Shown here in pieces: positions 41,744 to 49,778 of a stretch of 54,010 nucleotides of DNA. The notes beneath the pieces are model-generated. The model did no database searches. It was not told the origin of the DNA and saw nothing but the letters and a program-made list of their open reading frames with translations. A program made the translations under genes and the position numbers. The first letter of the stretch is position 1. Every line of letters starts with the position of its first letter. Source of the stretch: CAKMMH01 sp927798255 (GTDB lineage: Bacteria > Bdellovibrionota_C > UBA2361 > CAKMMH01); contig JAXFOK010000024.1 of assembly GCA_034180415.1 (NCBI GenBank), positions 1 through 54,010 on the forward strand, in the 5' to 3' direction.

Positions 41744-43228
41744 TTATAACGATGCTAAGATTTCTTCAACAGCCTCTTTATCAGAATAATGAATTTTTTC
41801 AGTGCCTATTATTTGATAATTTTCATGCCCCTTTCCAGCAACAAGAACGACATCGCCATCTTTTGCTTGATGTAATACTTCATAAATGGCAATTTTCCTA
41901 TCTAGCTCAATAATATCTGGCTCTTCACACCCTTCAAGCATATCAGATAAGATTTGATTAGGATCTTCTGTCCTAGGATTATCCATCGTCATAACGACCT
42001 TATCAGCAAGCTCACAAACTACCCTTGCCATCTTTGGTCTCTTTGTTCTATCTCTATCTCCGCCACAACCAAACACACACCAAAGGCTTGCTTCAGGTTT
42101 TACAATCTTTCGTAAGGTTTCAAGCACATTTTTTAATGCATCATCAGTGTGCGCATAATCAATATAAATCCCTAAATGTTTATCATTTTTCACTGGTTCT
42201 AATCTTCCTGGAACTGGAGGAACCAAATCAAATAATTCAACAAATTTTTGAGGATCTTTTGTCCGAGCTACAAAAGCACCAAATGCAGCAGCAATATTAT
42301 GTGCATTAAATTCACCTATAAAATTAGACTCAATTACATAGTCCATTCCAAAAAATTGTAATGTTAATTTACTTCCTTTTATATTTTGCTCAAATTCCTT
42401 AATATAAATTTCCGCGTTTTCATTAAATCCGTAGCCAAAAAGAGTTAAATCTTTATCTTTTAAATAATCATATAATCTCTTACCATAAGGACAATCAATA
42501 TTAATGATTGCATTTTTGTCGCTCTTAGGACTTTCTACAAGAAGCTCAAAAAATCTCTTTTTTGCAAGAAAATAATCTTCCATCGTTTTATGATAATCTA
42601 AGTGATCCTGAGTTAAATTTGTAAAAATTCCTGAATCATATTCTAAGAAATCACCTCTATATTGTGTACCACCTTGAGATGTGTATTCTAGCACCGCATA
42701 TTCTCCACCTTTTTGTACAAAATCAGCTAGAATTCCTTGTATTGTTAAGGGGTCAGGCATACCAGTAGCAAATTCTTTATCGATAACATCTTGAGAGAAC
42801 GCACCAAGTGTACCAAGCCTTAAAGATGTTTCTCCTAAAATCGAATATAAATTATATAAAATCCAATTCGTAGTAGTCTTTCCATTTGTTCCTGTTACCC
42901 CCTCTAAGAACATTTTAGAAGATGGATTCATGTAATAAATACTTGCAAGTTTAGAAAGCGCATATCTTGAGTCTTTAACCACTATTCCTACTCGACCTAA
43001 AAGATAACTATCATCTTCACAAATGACACAAATTGCCCCATTTTTAAATGCATCATCTATATACTTATGACCATCAACGTTATAACCTTTTATGGCTATA
43101 AACAGAGTGTTATCACCTATATTATTACTAGAAAAACTTATATTATCCACTCGTAAATTTTCACTATAATTTACAAGTTTACCATCAATATAATTAGCAA
43201 TTTCTTTTAGCATCATTGGCTGATTCAT
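41744..43228 (-). CDS. murE: UDP-MurNAc-tripeptide synthetase, mDAP-adding
   Basis: MurE adds the third residue of the stem peptide. The 494 residues contain the N-terminal domain, GVTGTNGKTTTNWIL (ATP-binding P-loop, about 115), FTNLTQDHLDYHKTM, the carbamylated-Lys region and the C-terminal DNPRTEDPNQI. The DNPR motif is typical of enzymes adding meso-diaminopimelate rather than Lys, which fits a diderm wall. 31 bp from ftsI. Confidence 0.96.
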   Translation of the reverse strand: MNQPMMLKEIANYIDGKLVNYSENLRVDNISFSSNNIGDNTLFIAIKGYNVDGHKYIDDAFKNGAICVICEDDSYLLGRVGIVVKDSRYALSKLASIYYMNPSSKMFLEGVTGTNGKTTTNWILYNLYSILGETSLRLGTLGAFSQDVIDKEFATGMPDPLTIQGILADFVQKGGEYAVLEYTSQGGTQYRGDFLEYDSGIFTNLTQDHLDYHKTMEDYFLAKKRFFELLVESPKSDKNAIINIDCPYGKRLYDYLKDKDLTLFGYGFNENAEIYIKEFEQNIKGSKLTLQFFGMDYVIESNFIGEFNAHNIAAAFGAFVARTKDPQKFVELFDLVPPVPGRLEPVKNDKHLGIYIDYAHTDDALKNVLETLRKIVKPEASLWCVFGCGGDRDRTKRPKMARVVCELADKVVMTMDNPRTEDPNQILSDMLEGCEEPDIIELDRKIAIYEVLHQAKDGDVVLVAGKGHENYQIIGTEKIHYSDKEAVEEILASL

Positions 43229-43259
43229 AATCCTTTCCTCACACCTTTTTATTTAAAAT

Positions 43260-45005
43260 TTAGTCTTTTAATAGTTCCTTTTTTTCTAAACGTTCCATTA
43301 CACGTTTCATGATATCCTTAAATACAGGCCCTGCTAATGCGCCACCGTAAATACTATCAGAGTGTGCCTCATCAACACTTACTATAAGAAGTGGCATAAT
43401 AGGTATATTTAAAGAAGAAGTATCTACAAAACCGACAAATGATGCAATATACTTTCCTTCTTCATATCCTCTACCATCTTTCTTAGCCTTCTGAGCAGTT
43501 CCTGTTTTTCCACCGACAATGTACCCTTCAAGCTTTGCTCTTTTTCCAGTACCATGTGGATCCTCAACTACATCTATCAATACTCCTTTTATAAAATTTG
43601 CCGTTTTTTCACTAATAATTCTTTCCTTTTTAATTGGTTTTGAGGAAAGCAAACGAAGTGTAGGCAAATAACCGCCATTAACAAATGAAGCAAGCGCGCG
43701 AATAATTTGAAGTTGAGTTACTGCAACACCTTGCCCAAATGAATGAGTAGCAACGTCTATTTTTGCCCAATTTTTGTAATTTCTAAATATACCTGGTGTT
43801 TGACCATTAAAATTTAAATCGATTAATTTTCCTATTCCATAAGCAGACAATGCCTCATATAACTTCTCTTTTCCAAGCCTATCCCCTATTTTTACCATAC
43901 CAATATTTGACGAACGAACAATTACATCTCTAAATGACAAAACTCCCGAAGGATGTGAATCCTTAACTATTTTTCCTCCATAATAATATCGTCCTTTTTC
44001 ACAATCAAAGTTATCCGACTCTTTTACGACCCCCATATCATAAGCAATTGCTGCAACTATTGGCTTAAAAATAGATCCTGGCTCAAATACTGTTTCTATA
44101 ACAAGATTTTTTAAATCATTTTGTGAGCTAACAGAGTCAGCGTTAAAGTTTATACTAGAGCTTTGACTCATAGCTAAGATATCACCTGTATTTGCATCAA
44201 TCATCGTGGCAAGCACTGCATTGGCGTTTAAATTTTCTTTTGCATTTTGTACTTCTTCATCTACTATCAATTGTAAATCTGCATCAATAGTTAAATTAAT
44301 ATCCTCCCCTTTTGGCACAGTGAATAAATCGACATCATGCGCTTTAATAGTTTTTCCTAGAGCATCTTTAATGATTGTTTCATGAATTGCACTTCCTCTT
44401 AACTTCTTATCAAACACAGCTTCAAGACCAGATAGCCCTTTTTCATCCATTCCAACTTTTCCAATAAGTGTACTTGCAGATCTAGAGTATGGATATATTC
44501 TTTTAAACTCCTTCTGAATTCCTATTGCCGGATCTTTTAAAGCTAAAATCTTCTCTCTATTTTCTCTTGATGATTTTCTTTGGATATACACAAAAGGAGA
44601 TTTAGATTGAAGCTTCTCATAAACTTCTTTTTCATCTAACTGCAAAATTTTCGCAAGAGTTTTACTAGTTTCAATTTTATCTTTTACTAAATGTGGGTGA
44701 ACAAACACAGATGGTGCTTCAATTGATAATGCCATTGGCTTATTAAATTTATCTAAAATTGATCCTCTTTCTGATTGAATTGTTATTGTTTTAACGTGTT
44801 GATTTTTTCCTAATGCTTGAAGATTAAATATATCTACAATTTGAATGTAATAAAGCCTAATAAAGAGTGCAATTATCCATACAATAACTACTACTATAAA
44901 CCATGCACGACGATTTTTTCTAATCCTTTCCCAATCTTGTGTATTATAACGATTTTCATTATTGTTTAAAAATATTCCGTTTGTCTTATTACTACCTGTT
45001 TGCAT
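43260..45005 (-). CDS. ftsI: Septal class B penicillin-binding protein
   Basis: This transpeptidase cross-links septal peptidoglycan. The 581 residues have one N-terminal membrane segment (about 33-55), a dimerisation domain with SERGSILDKFNKPMA, and the transpeptidase domain with EPGSIFKPI (active Ser, about 312), SSN (SxN motif, about 370) and GGKTGTAQK (KTG motif, about 500). No PASTA domain is present. It overlaps nothing but lies 6 bp after an FtsL-like gene, the usual order. Confidence 0.95.
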   Translation of the reverse strand: MQTGSNKTNGIFLNNNENRYNTQDWERIRKNRRAWFIVVVIVWIIALFIRLYYIQIVDIFNLQALGKNQHVKTITIQSERGSILDKFNKPMALSIEAPSVFVHPHLVKDKIETSKTLAKILQLDEKEVYEKLQSKSPFVYIQRKSSRENREKILALKDPAIGIQKEFKRIYPYSRSASTLIGKVGMDEKGLSGLEAVFDKKLRGSAIHETIIKDALGKTIKAHDVDLFTVPKGEDINLTIDADLQLIVDEEVQNAKENLNANAVLATMIDANTGDILAMSQSSSINFNADSVSSQNDLKNLVIETVFEPGSIFKPIVAAIAYDMGVVKESDNFDCEKGRYYYGGKIVKDSHPSGVLSFRDVIVRSSNIGMVKIGDRLGKEKLYEALSAYGIGKLIDLNFNGQTPGIFRNYKNWAKIDVATHSFGQGVAVTQLQIIRALASFVNGGYLPTLRLLSSKPIKKERIISEKTANFIKGVLIDVVEDPHGTGKRAKLEGYIVGGKTGTAQKAKKDGRGYEEGKYIASFVGFVDTSSLNIPIMPLLIVSVDEAHSDSIYGGALAGPVFKDIMKRVMERLEKKELLKD

Positions 45006-45011
45006 TTTCCT

Positions 45012-45326
45012 CTAATACTCTACTGTAATAATTTTTGGTGATTCCTCTAAGTTAAAACCAAGTCTTGCTTTGGCAAGACCCATTAAGTTATCATACCTTT
45101 TAACAACTGAAACTTGCATAGCCAGGTCTTTTTTAATAGTTGAATATTCTTGAGTCTTATTTTGTGCTTGTGCAATTTGATAGCCTAGAGTCACTTTTTC
45201 TGCTCTGCACCATACGTGAAAAATAAGAACAGACATTAAAAATAAACATGCCACGATTAAGAGTTTGTGACTTTGAACTTTAACATTTTTTACATATACA
45301 GATTGGTAATCAAGACAAACAGCCAT
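45012..45326 (-). CDS. ftsL: FtsL-like bitopic division protein
   Basis: A 104-residue protein with a short N-terminal part, one membrane helix (about 22-42) and a periplasmic helical region with heptads (LGYQIAQAQNKTQEYSTIKKDLAMQ). Sequence similarity in FtsL is low; the call rests on size, topology and position between rsmH and ftsI. The C-terminal ARLGFNLEESPKIITVEY resembles the end of many FtsL proteins (ARxxLGMxxPxxxQxxxV). It would join FtsB and FtsQ to activate FtsWI. Confidence 0.75.
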   Translation of the reverse strand: MAVCLDYQSVYVKNVKVQSHKLLIVACLFLMSVLIFHVWCRAEKVTLGYQIAQAQNKTQEYSTIKKDLAMQVSVVKRYDNLMGLAKARLGFNLEESPKIITVEY

Positions 45327-45374
45327 TTTAATAATTCCTTTTATTAAAAATTATGACAAACAAAAATTTACTTT

Positions 45375-46298
45375 TTAATTAAACTCAAAAACTCTCATTA
45401 AAGAGCTTCTTGATGCAAAGTTTTCTTGAATTTCTTCTTGAGTTGGCACTAATGCTTTTTTAGTAATTAGTTTTCCAATTCCTTTTACTTCTTCCTTTGC
45501 AACCATAAGAGAAATTTTATCATTCTCTCCTTTTTCGAAGCTTCTTAATGTGCTTGTTACAATTTTATCTTCAAGAGAGTGAAAACAAATCACGACAAGT
45601 CTTGCTTGAGGTTTTGCTAAACTTGGCACATTTTCTAAAAGCTTTTTTATTTCTCCAAACTCATTATTTACCGCTATTCTTATAGCTTGAAATGTTAAAG
45701 CGCTTGGGTTTAATTTTTTTCCTTTATAAAATTTTAAAGTTGCACTTTTAATAATTTGAGAAAGCTCTTTTGCGCTATTTATTGGTCTATTTTTTAAAAT
45801 AGCATTAACAATGCTTCCTGCCTCTTTTCCTACCCCACCTATCTTTAAAATTTTATAAAGCTCTTTACTTTCAAACTCATTAACGATATTACTAGCAGTT
45901 AAAACGCTTTCTTGATTCATTCTCATATCAAGAAAACTTTCATCATTAAAAGAAAACCCTCTATTTTCTTTTAACTCATCTTGAGAAAGCCCTAAATCAG
46001 CAAGTATCCCGTCAAACTTAATACCATTAAAAATACTACTATTTGCATTAGAAAATTCTGTATTATAAAGAAACACTCTATCTTTATAATCTTTTAAAAA
46101 ATCTTTTGCTCTTTCTATTGCATTTATATCTCTATCTATTGCATAAACAATATTATTTTTATTAGCATCAAGTATTGCTTTTGTATGCCCTGCGCCTCCT
46201 AGTGTGCAATCTAAAAAAACCCCACCTTCTTTTGCCTTAAGGTAATTTATTACTTCTTCTTTCATTACAGAAATATGTATTGTCTTTTCTAATTTCAC
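45375..46298 (-). CDS. rsmH: 16S rRNA m4C1402 methyltransferase
   Basis: RsmH (MraW) methylates N4 of C1402 in the ribosomal P site. The 307 residues show the N-terminal HISVMKEEVINYL, SAM motif LDCTLGGAGHTKAIL, IDRDINAIERA, ILADLGLSQDEL with RGFSF, TFQAIRIAVNNE and VICFHSLEDKIV. Length is normal. It lies 15 bp after mraZ and is the second gene of the cluster. Confidence 0.97.
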   Translation of the reverse strand: MKLEKTIHISVMKEEVINYLKAKEGGVFLDCTLGGAGHTKAILDANKNNIVYAIDRDINAIERAKDFLKDYKDRVFLYNTEFSNANSSIFNGIKFDGILADLGLSQDELKENRGFSFNDESFLDMRMNQESVLTASNIVNEFESKELYKILKIGGVGKEAGSIVNAILKNRPINSAKELSQIIKSATLKFYKGKKLNPSALTFQAIRIAVNNEFGEIKKLLENVPSLAKPQARLVVICFHSLEDKIVTSTLRSFEKGENDKISLMVAKEEVKGIGKLITKKALVPTQEEIQENFASRSSLMRVFEFN

Positions 46299-46313
46299 TT
46301 TTTTTTACATCAA

Positions 46314-46856
46314 CTATATATCAATTTCTGCAAACAAGTCTGGATTATCAAGCAATGCATTTTCTGCTTCTTTAAACACGTAATCCCAAACACGACTATC
46401 CCAAATACGAAAGCCATGAATCGATGAAGTAAACGTTACATCTTTTGAAAGTCCAGCATAAACTCTTAAGTATTCAGGGATTAAAATTCTCCCACTTTTA
46501 TCTATTTGACATTCTGCGGCTCTACTTAAATAGAAGTTTTCTAATCTTTGTAGTTTTGAATCAAATCTACTTTTAGAGCGAAGTTTATTTTCAAATTCTA
46601 TCCAAGAAGATAAAGAAAAACCTTCTAAGCATTTTGAGCCTTCGCTAACATAGTTTGTTATTACTATACTTTGCTCGTTTGTTATAGAAAGCACACGTCT
46701 ATATTCACTAGGTAAATTAACGCGGAATTTTGAATCAAGAGAATGAGTAAAATTTCCATGAAATGATAGACAACTATTAAACTGAGACACAGAAGTCTCA
46801 TCTTTAAATTCAAAATTTTCATTTAAATTGTTATTTTTTAAAAGTTCATCTTTCAT
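46314..46856 (-). CDS. mraZ: Transcriptional regulator MraZ
   Basis: MraZ binds repeats upstream of its own operon and regulates division and wall genes. The 180 residues carry two AbrB-like SpoVT halves: FTHSLDSKFRVNLPSEYRRVL (about 37-57) and ECQIDKSGRILIPEYLRVYAGL (about 113-134). The N-terminal 30 residues and the C-terminal tail extend beyond the usual 140-150. Three GTGGG boxes at exact 10-bp spacing lie about 100 bp upstream. Confidence 0.94.
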   Translation of the reverse strand: MKDELLKNNNLNENFEFKDETSVSQFNSCLSFHGNFTHSLDSKFRVNLPSEYRRVLSITNEQSIVITNYVSEGSKCLEGFSLSSWIEFENKLRSKSRFDSKLQRLENFYLSRAAECQIDKSGRILIPEYLRVYAGLSKDVTFTSSIHGFRIWDSRVWDYVFKEAENALLDNPDLFAEIDI

Positions 46857-46953
46857 TTTTTTTAAAAAGCGTTTCCCTTTTACTTTAAAAACTTAACAAT
46901 TTAAGCTAGTTAATAATATACCTATCGATTTTTATTAGGCTTTGCTTTTTTCT

Positions 46954-46978
46954 CCCACTAAACCCCACATTCACCCAC
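46954..46978 (-). promoter_or_regulatory. Three MraZ-binding boxes (GTGGG-N5)
   Basis: On the minus strand GTGGG occurs three times with exactly 10-bp periodicity (46978-46974, 46968-46964, 46958-46954): GTGGGTGAATGTGGGGTTTA, then GTGGG. This is the known MraZ operator form. A possible -10 (TATATT/TATTAT) lies at about 46,912-46,922, downstream of the boxes. The rest of the 345-bp spacer up to 47,201 is AT-rich, with the promoter region of the plus-strand 47,202 gene. Confidence 0.88.
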
Positions 46979-47201
46979 TTAATATTAAAAAATTACAAGT
47001 TTTTTATCAAATGGTCAAGGGAAAAATGTAGAAAAATATAAAAAATGCAAAAAAATATTATTATAAAATCAAGAATAACAATGTCTTACATAAAAAATAG
47101 CAATCACATAAGTTAGTTTAATAATTTGAGTAGAATCTTTTTTAGAAAATAATGTTTTTTCTAGGTTGCTGCCGTTTCCACAAGTTAAAAAAAGGTGAAA
47201 G

Positions 47202-47393
47202 ATGAATAATTTACCTTTTTACATTGCTGCGATTATTTGCGCAGTGATAACGTTATTCACTTGGAAATCAACAATGAAGGTTTTCAAGGAATCGAAAGAC
47301 GACAAGACGACTAGGATCGTTATGCCGATTCTCGCGTTAATCTTGACAATCGCAACGACATTCATGTTCTGTTGCGATTTGATTTCGCACTAG
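47202..47393 (+). CDS. Small two-helix membrane protein (accessory)
   Basis: A 63-residue protein with a good ribosome-binding site (AAAGGTGAAAG) before its ATG. Two membrane segments (about 5-20 and 42-58) flank a charged loop (KVFKESKDDKTTR). Codons GAC, TCG, ATC and CTC make its second half visibly less AT-rich than the neighbours. It is a free-standing unit, divergent from mraZ and followed by a long imperfect hairpin. No family was recognised. Confidence 0.6.
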   Translation: MNNLPFYIAAIICAVITLFTWKSTMKVFKESKDDKTTRIVMPILALILTIATTFMFCCDLISH

Positions 47394-47429
47394 TAGCCCA
47401 TTAAATACAAATATGGGGATAATACCTAT

Positions 47430-47510
47430 TTGGTAAGGAAAGCGTGGAAGACACTAACTGTTTTAATAAAGGAGCCCGATTCTAAAAAGACTTCTTCCCT
47501 TTCCTTAGAG
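47430..47510 (+). terminator. Long hairpin after the 47202 gene
   Basis: TAAGGAAAG-CGT-GGAAG pairs with CTTC-TTC-CCTTTCCTTA across a long AT-rich loop, ending in TTATTTTTC. It lies about 40 bp after the stop. The remaining spacer to 47,690 is AT-rich and holds no frame of note. Confidence 0.5.
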
Positions 47511-47689
47511 CTTATTTTTCTAATCTAAAAACCACTACAAATTCAAATAAGCACTATTAATACCAAATTTTTATGTGTCGTCAATCAAAATTAAGGTGTA
47601 TAAAAATTTATTTAGTAAAAATTGATGATTTGGATTTACCTGGAAAAAGTAATCACTAGAACTATAAAACAGTCAAGGCGCAAAAATAT

Positions 47690-47784
47690 CAGGGGATTTG
47701 AGTGGGAAAAGCGCAATCGTACTCTTTTGCAAAGAGCATTTTTCCCCCTCGAATAGCGTAGATACTTTTGATACATTGTCCATT
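47690..47784. repeat. Palindromic element after the 47785 gene (family P, copy 3)
   Basis: The minus strand, starting just past the TAA, reads MDNVSKVSTLFEGEKCS, matching MDDASDIASLFEEAP and DPLDTASLFEGD of copies 2 and 1. GGGAAAAATGC and GCGCTTTTCCC arms enclose CTCTTTGCAAAAGAG, giving a hairpin. The copy is more diverged in DNA than the other two, yet keeps the same position relative to the upstream stop codon. Confidence 0.65.
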
Positions 47785-48315
47785 TTATAAATCATCATCC
47801 ATTAAATCTACAAAGAACAATCCTGTACCAAAATCTAAAATCTCTTCTGTACAAACGCCAGCATAAATTCCAAATAATAAAAAATCGACTCCAGCTCCAA
47901 CTTCACCAGGACAAATGTTACGAACTCTAGACTCAGCAAACGCAGGCCCTACACCTATTTCTTCGCTATATTCTAATTTTACAGGCCAATCTCGACCAAA
48001 ATTTCCTATTCTTAAGGAAGCAGGAAGCATTTGCCTATACCCTACTTGTCCATATTTTGTGACACGTGCAACAGCACCAAGACTTGGCCCTACACCAATA
48101 TCAAATTTAAAAATATCAACAAGATCTAACACTCTATTTACAGGCCATAAAAGAATTTGTTTAAAAATTGATGGTGATTCTTTTTTTTCTTGAATTTGCA
48201 TATCCGACCAAGGCTTCATAGGACTAACCTCGACCTCCTGAGCTGCATATGAGTAATTTACAAAATAAATAAAACTAAAGATAAATAGCAACAAAAAAAC
48301 TCTAATATATTTCAT
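47785..48315 (-). CDS. Conserved-looking exported protein of unknown function
   Basis: From ATG 48315 the protein has 176 residues, with a signal peptide (about 1-24, VFLLLFIFSFIYFVNYSYAAQ, cleavage likely at the AQ). The mature part has a patterned Gly/Val-rich beta region: RVLDLVDIFKFDIGVGPSLG, KYGQVGYRQMLPASLRIGNFG, EEIGVGPAF and VGAGVDFLLFGIYAGVCTEEILDF, ending DLMDDDL. This reads like a conserved envelope protein, perhaps with membrane-facing strands, but I cannot name the family. Two Cys (NICPGE, GVCTEE) may pair. TTG 48324 is an alternative start. Confidence 0.7.
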   Translation of the reverse strand: MKYIRVFLLLFIFSFIYFVNYSYAAQEVEVSPMKPWSDMQIQEKKESPSIFKQILLWPVNRVLDLVDIFKFDIGVGPSLGAVARVTKYGQVGYRQMLPASLRIGNFGRDWPVKLEYSEEIGVGPAFAESRVRNICPGEVGAGVDFLLFGIYAGVCTEEILDFGTGLFFVDLMDDDL

Positions 48316-48385
48316 AATTATCAAATCCTTAAAAATACATTTTTAATTATTAACTCTTAATAGATATAAAAAATATATTTAAATT

Positions 48386-48676
48386 TTAAAAGACTAAAAC
48401 AGAAAAAATAAGAAAAATATCGCAAGTAAAAAAGACTTTAAGACAAAGTGATGAAAGTAAAAATAACAAAGAGAGGAACTTAAGAAAATTCCCCTCTTTA
48501 AATTGTAAGAACCTTACAAGCGACGCTTTACACGCCATTCGCATGAATTCCATAACAGAAAAATCACTGTTAGTATCGCTGTTGCAAGAATACGTAACTC
48601 CAGATTCGACATTTTTGAATTCCCCATTAACCTGAAGGATAAAATCACCTCCGTCAAGAAAGGTCATAAGAACCAC
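48386..48676 (-). CDS. Small accessory protein, paralogue of the 49345 gene; 3' end doubtful
   Basis: The first 60 residues (VLMTFLDGGDFILQVNGEFK, then VESGVTYSC) align with the gene at 49,345 (LVTFGENVELCLLMNGEFKV, KGGTYIT). The shared pattern is LxTF, L-x2-NGEFK and GxTY. The second half (KEGNFLKFLSLLFLLSSLCL) is translated across a strong terminator hairpin (48468-48499), so the real protein probably ended near residue 66 and the stop was lost by a frameshift. A start upstream of the first ATG is possible. Function unknown; GC-richer than its flanks. Confidence 0.45.
   Translation of the reverse strand: MVLMTFLDGGDFILQVNGEFKNVESGVTYSCNSDTNSDFSVMEFMRMACKASLVRFLQFKEGNFLKFLSLLFLLSSLCLKVFFTCDIFLIFSVLVF
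48460..48499 (-). terminator. Intrinsic terminator inside the 48386 frame
   Basis: On the minus strand AAAGAGGGGAA and GTTCCTCTCTTT pair over about 11 bp around a short AT loop, followed by GTTATTTTTAC. It marks the true end of the transcription unit. Confidence 0.75.
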
Positions 48677-48709
48677 TCGCTGCTTATTTGAGTGATCCTT
48701 ATTAAATTA

Positions 48710-48782
48710 AAGAAATACTGATTAATTCAAAAATCTCGCAAGGGGTCAACTAAATTTTGCATTAACCAGTGTTTCATTAACT
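48710..48782. repeat. Palindromic dispersed repeat, copy 2
   Basis: GAAATACTGATTAATTC to ATTAACCAGTGTTTC, about 80% identical to copy 1 at 14,015. The ends are inverted (GAAATACTG/CAGTGTTTC), and the middle holds GGGGTCAACTAAATTTTGC. It lies just upstream of the 48,676 start. Confidence 0.8.
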
Positions 48783-48827
48783 ACAAATATTTTGTTAAAA
48801 AATCAAGAAAATTTAAATACATAAAAA

Positions 48828-48870
48828 AAGGGTAGCCATAAAAGACGAATTTCTTCTATAACTACCCCCA
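48828..48870 (-). terminator. Orphan intrinsic terminator
   Basis: On the minus strand GGGTAGTTATA and TTATGGCTACCC pair around a 15-nt loop, followed by seven T. No gene lies directly upstream on that strand apart from a 22-codon frame (MFFYFYSIITLLGIYHPFCK). It may end a lost gene or act as an attenuator. A plus-strand mini-frame with a good ribosome site (AAAAGGATGGTATATG, eight codons) overlaps. Confidence 0.5.
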
Positions 48871-49066
48871 CTTGCAAAAAGGATGGTATATGCCTAACAA
48901 AGTGATTATCGAATAAAAATAAAAAAACATTATATTTTGTATCTTTTTTTTATTTACTATTGATGTTTTTAAGCTAACTTGTTATATTTATAAAGATATT
49001 TGTTAGAAAAATTAACTATTTTGGTCAAATTTTAGAGAAATTTAATCAATTTTTCTTCTAATAAAT

Positions 49067-49139
49067 GGCTCGATAGCCAAGCGGCCTAAGGCAGTGGTTT
49101 GCAAAACCACCATCTCCGGTTCGAATCCGGATCGAGCCT
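49067..49139 (+). tRNA. tRNA-Cys (anticodon GCA)
   Basis: Acceptor GGCTCGA pairs with TCGAGCC. Anticodon stem GTGGT/ACCAC with loop TTGCAAA gives GCA. T arm CCGG-TTCGAAT-CCGG. Discriminator T is as expected for tRNA-Cys. CCA is not encoded, unlike tRNA-Lys in the same window. Two paralogous accessory genes lie on either side. Confidence 0.95.
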
Positions 49140-49276
49140 TATTTCATTATTAATTATCTATCAACATTATCTGTCAACATTATCTAACACTAAATTATCT
49201 AACACTAAGTACATTATGTATTTGAAGCTCTAACTAATACAAAGAATTAAAAAGTTTTTTATCAAGGAAACACTTT

Positions 49277-49309
49277 TAAAAAAATATGAGAAAAGAAGCT
49301 TCCTTTCTC
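49277..49309 (-). terminator. Intrinsic terminator after the 49345 gene
   Basis: GAGAAAGGAAGC and TTCTTTTCTC on the minus strand form a near-perfect stem with almost no loop, followed by ATATTTTTTT. It is about 35 bp after the stop. Confidence 0.75.
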
Positions 49310-49344
49310 CTATCATCCTTAGGGAACCACCTCTACTCGACGGT

Positions 49345-49654
49345 TCACTCATCATCATAAGCGTAGCCTCTTTTGGACTCTTCAGGGATACTAGCAGCAG
49401 GCCTAACCCCCTCCTCGCCCTCATTAGTGATATAAGTACCACCTTTGGTAGCAACCTTAAACTCACCATTCATCAAAAGGCAAAGCTCAACATTTTCGCC
49501 AAACGTAACAAGATACCCCCAATCTCCCTCGTTATATTTCGAAGCAACGGACAACCTTACTTGCAACAACCTGAGTATTACCAAGATAACCTGCATCCAT
49601 ATAAGAAAGCAAGTCACGATAACCCCTTAACTTATGCATAACATGCCCTTTCAT
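49345..49654 (-). pseudogene. Frameshifted accessory gene, paralogue of the 48386 gene
   Basis: Two frames make one protein. The first, from ATG 49654 or ATG 49639 (the latter with AAAGGG upstream), reads MHKLRGYRDLLSYMDAGYLG and NTQVVASKVVRCFE before TAA near 49,532. A +1 shift at TTCGAAA leads to SKYNEGDWGYLVTFGENVEL, LLMNGEFKV and KGGTYITNEGEEG, ending YAYDDE. The second part aligns with the gene at 48,386. A mutation, a sequencing error or programmed frameshifting would all fit. DNA is GC-richer than the flanks. The unit has its own terminator. Confidence 0.55.
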
Positions 49655-49778
49655 TTAAGGATTATGGAATCTTACCTGTTTGCAAAAATGAATTCTTCAA
49701 ATAAGACTTCACTTCTACTAAACTACCTATGGCAATATGCAGTGTAACAAATAATACTCCCTATGAATAGGATATTTT

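Noticed and set aside
42025..42309. Plus-strand frame inside murE
   Set aside because: His/Gln/Leu-rich complement of a strongly conserved gene, with no ribosome site.
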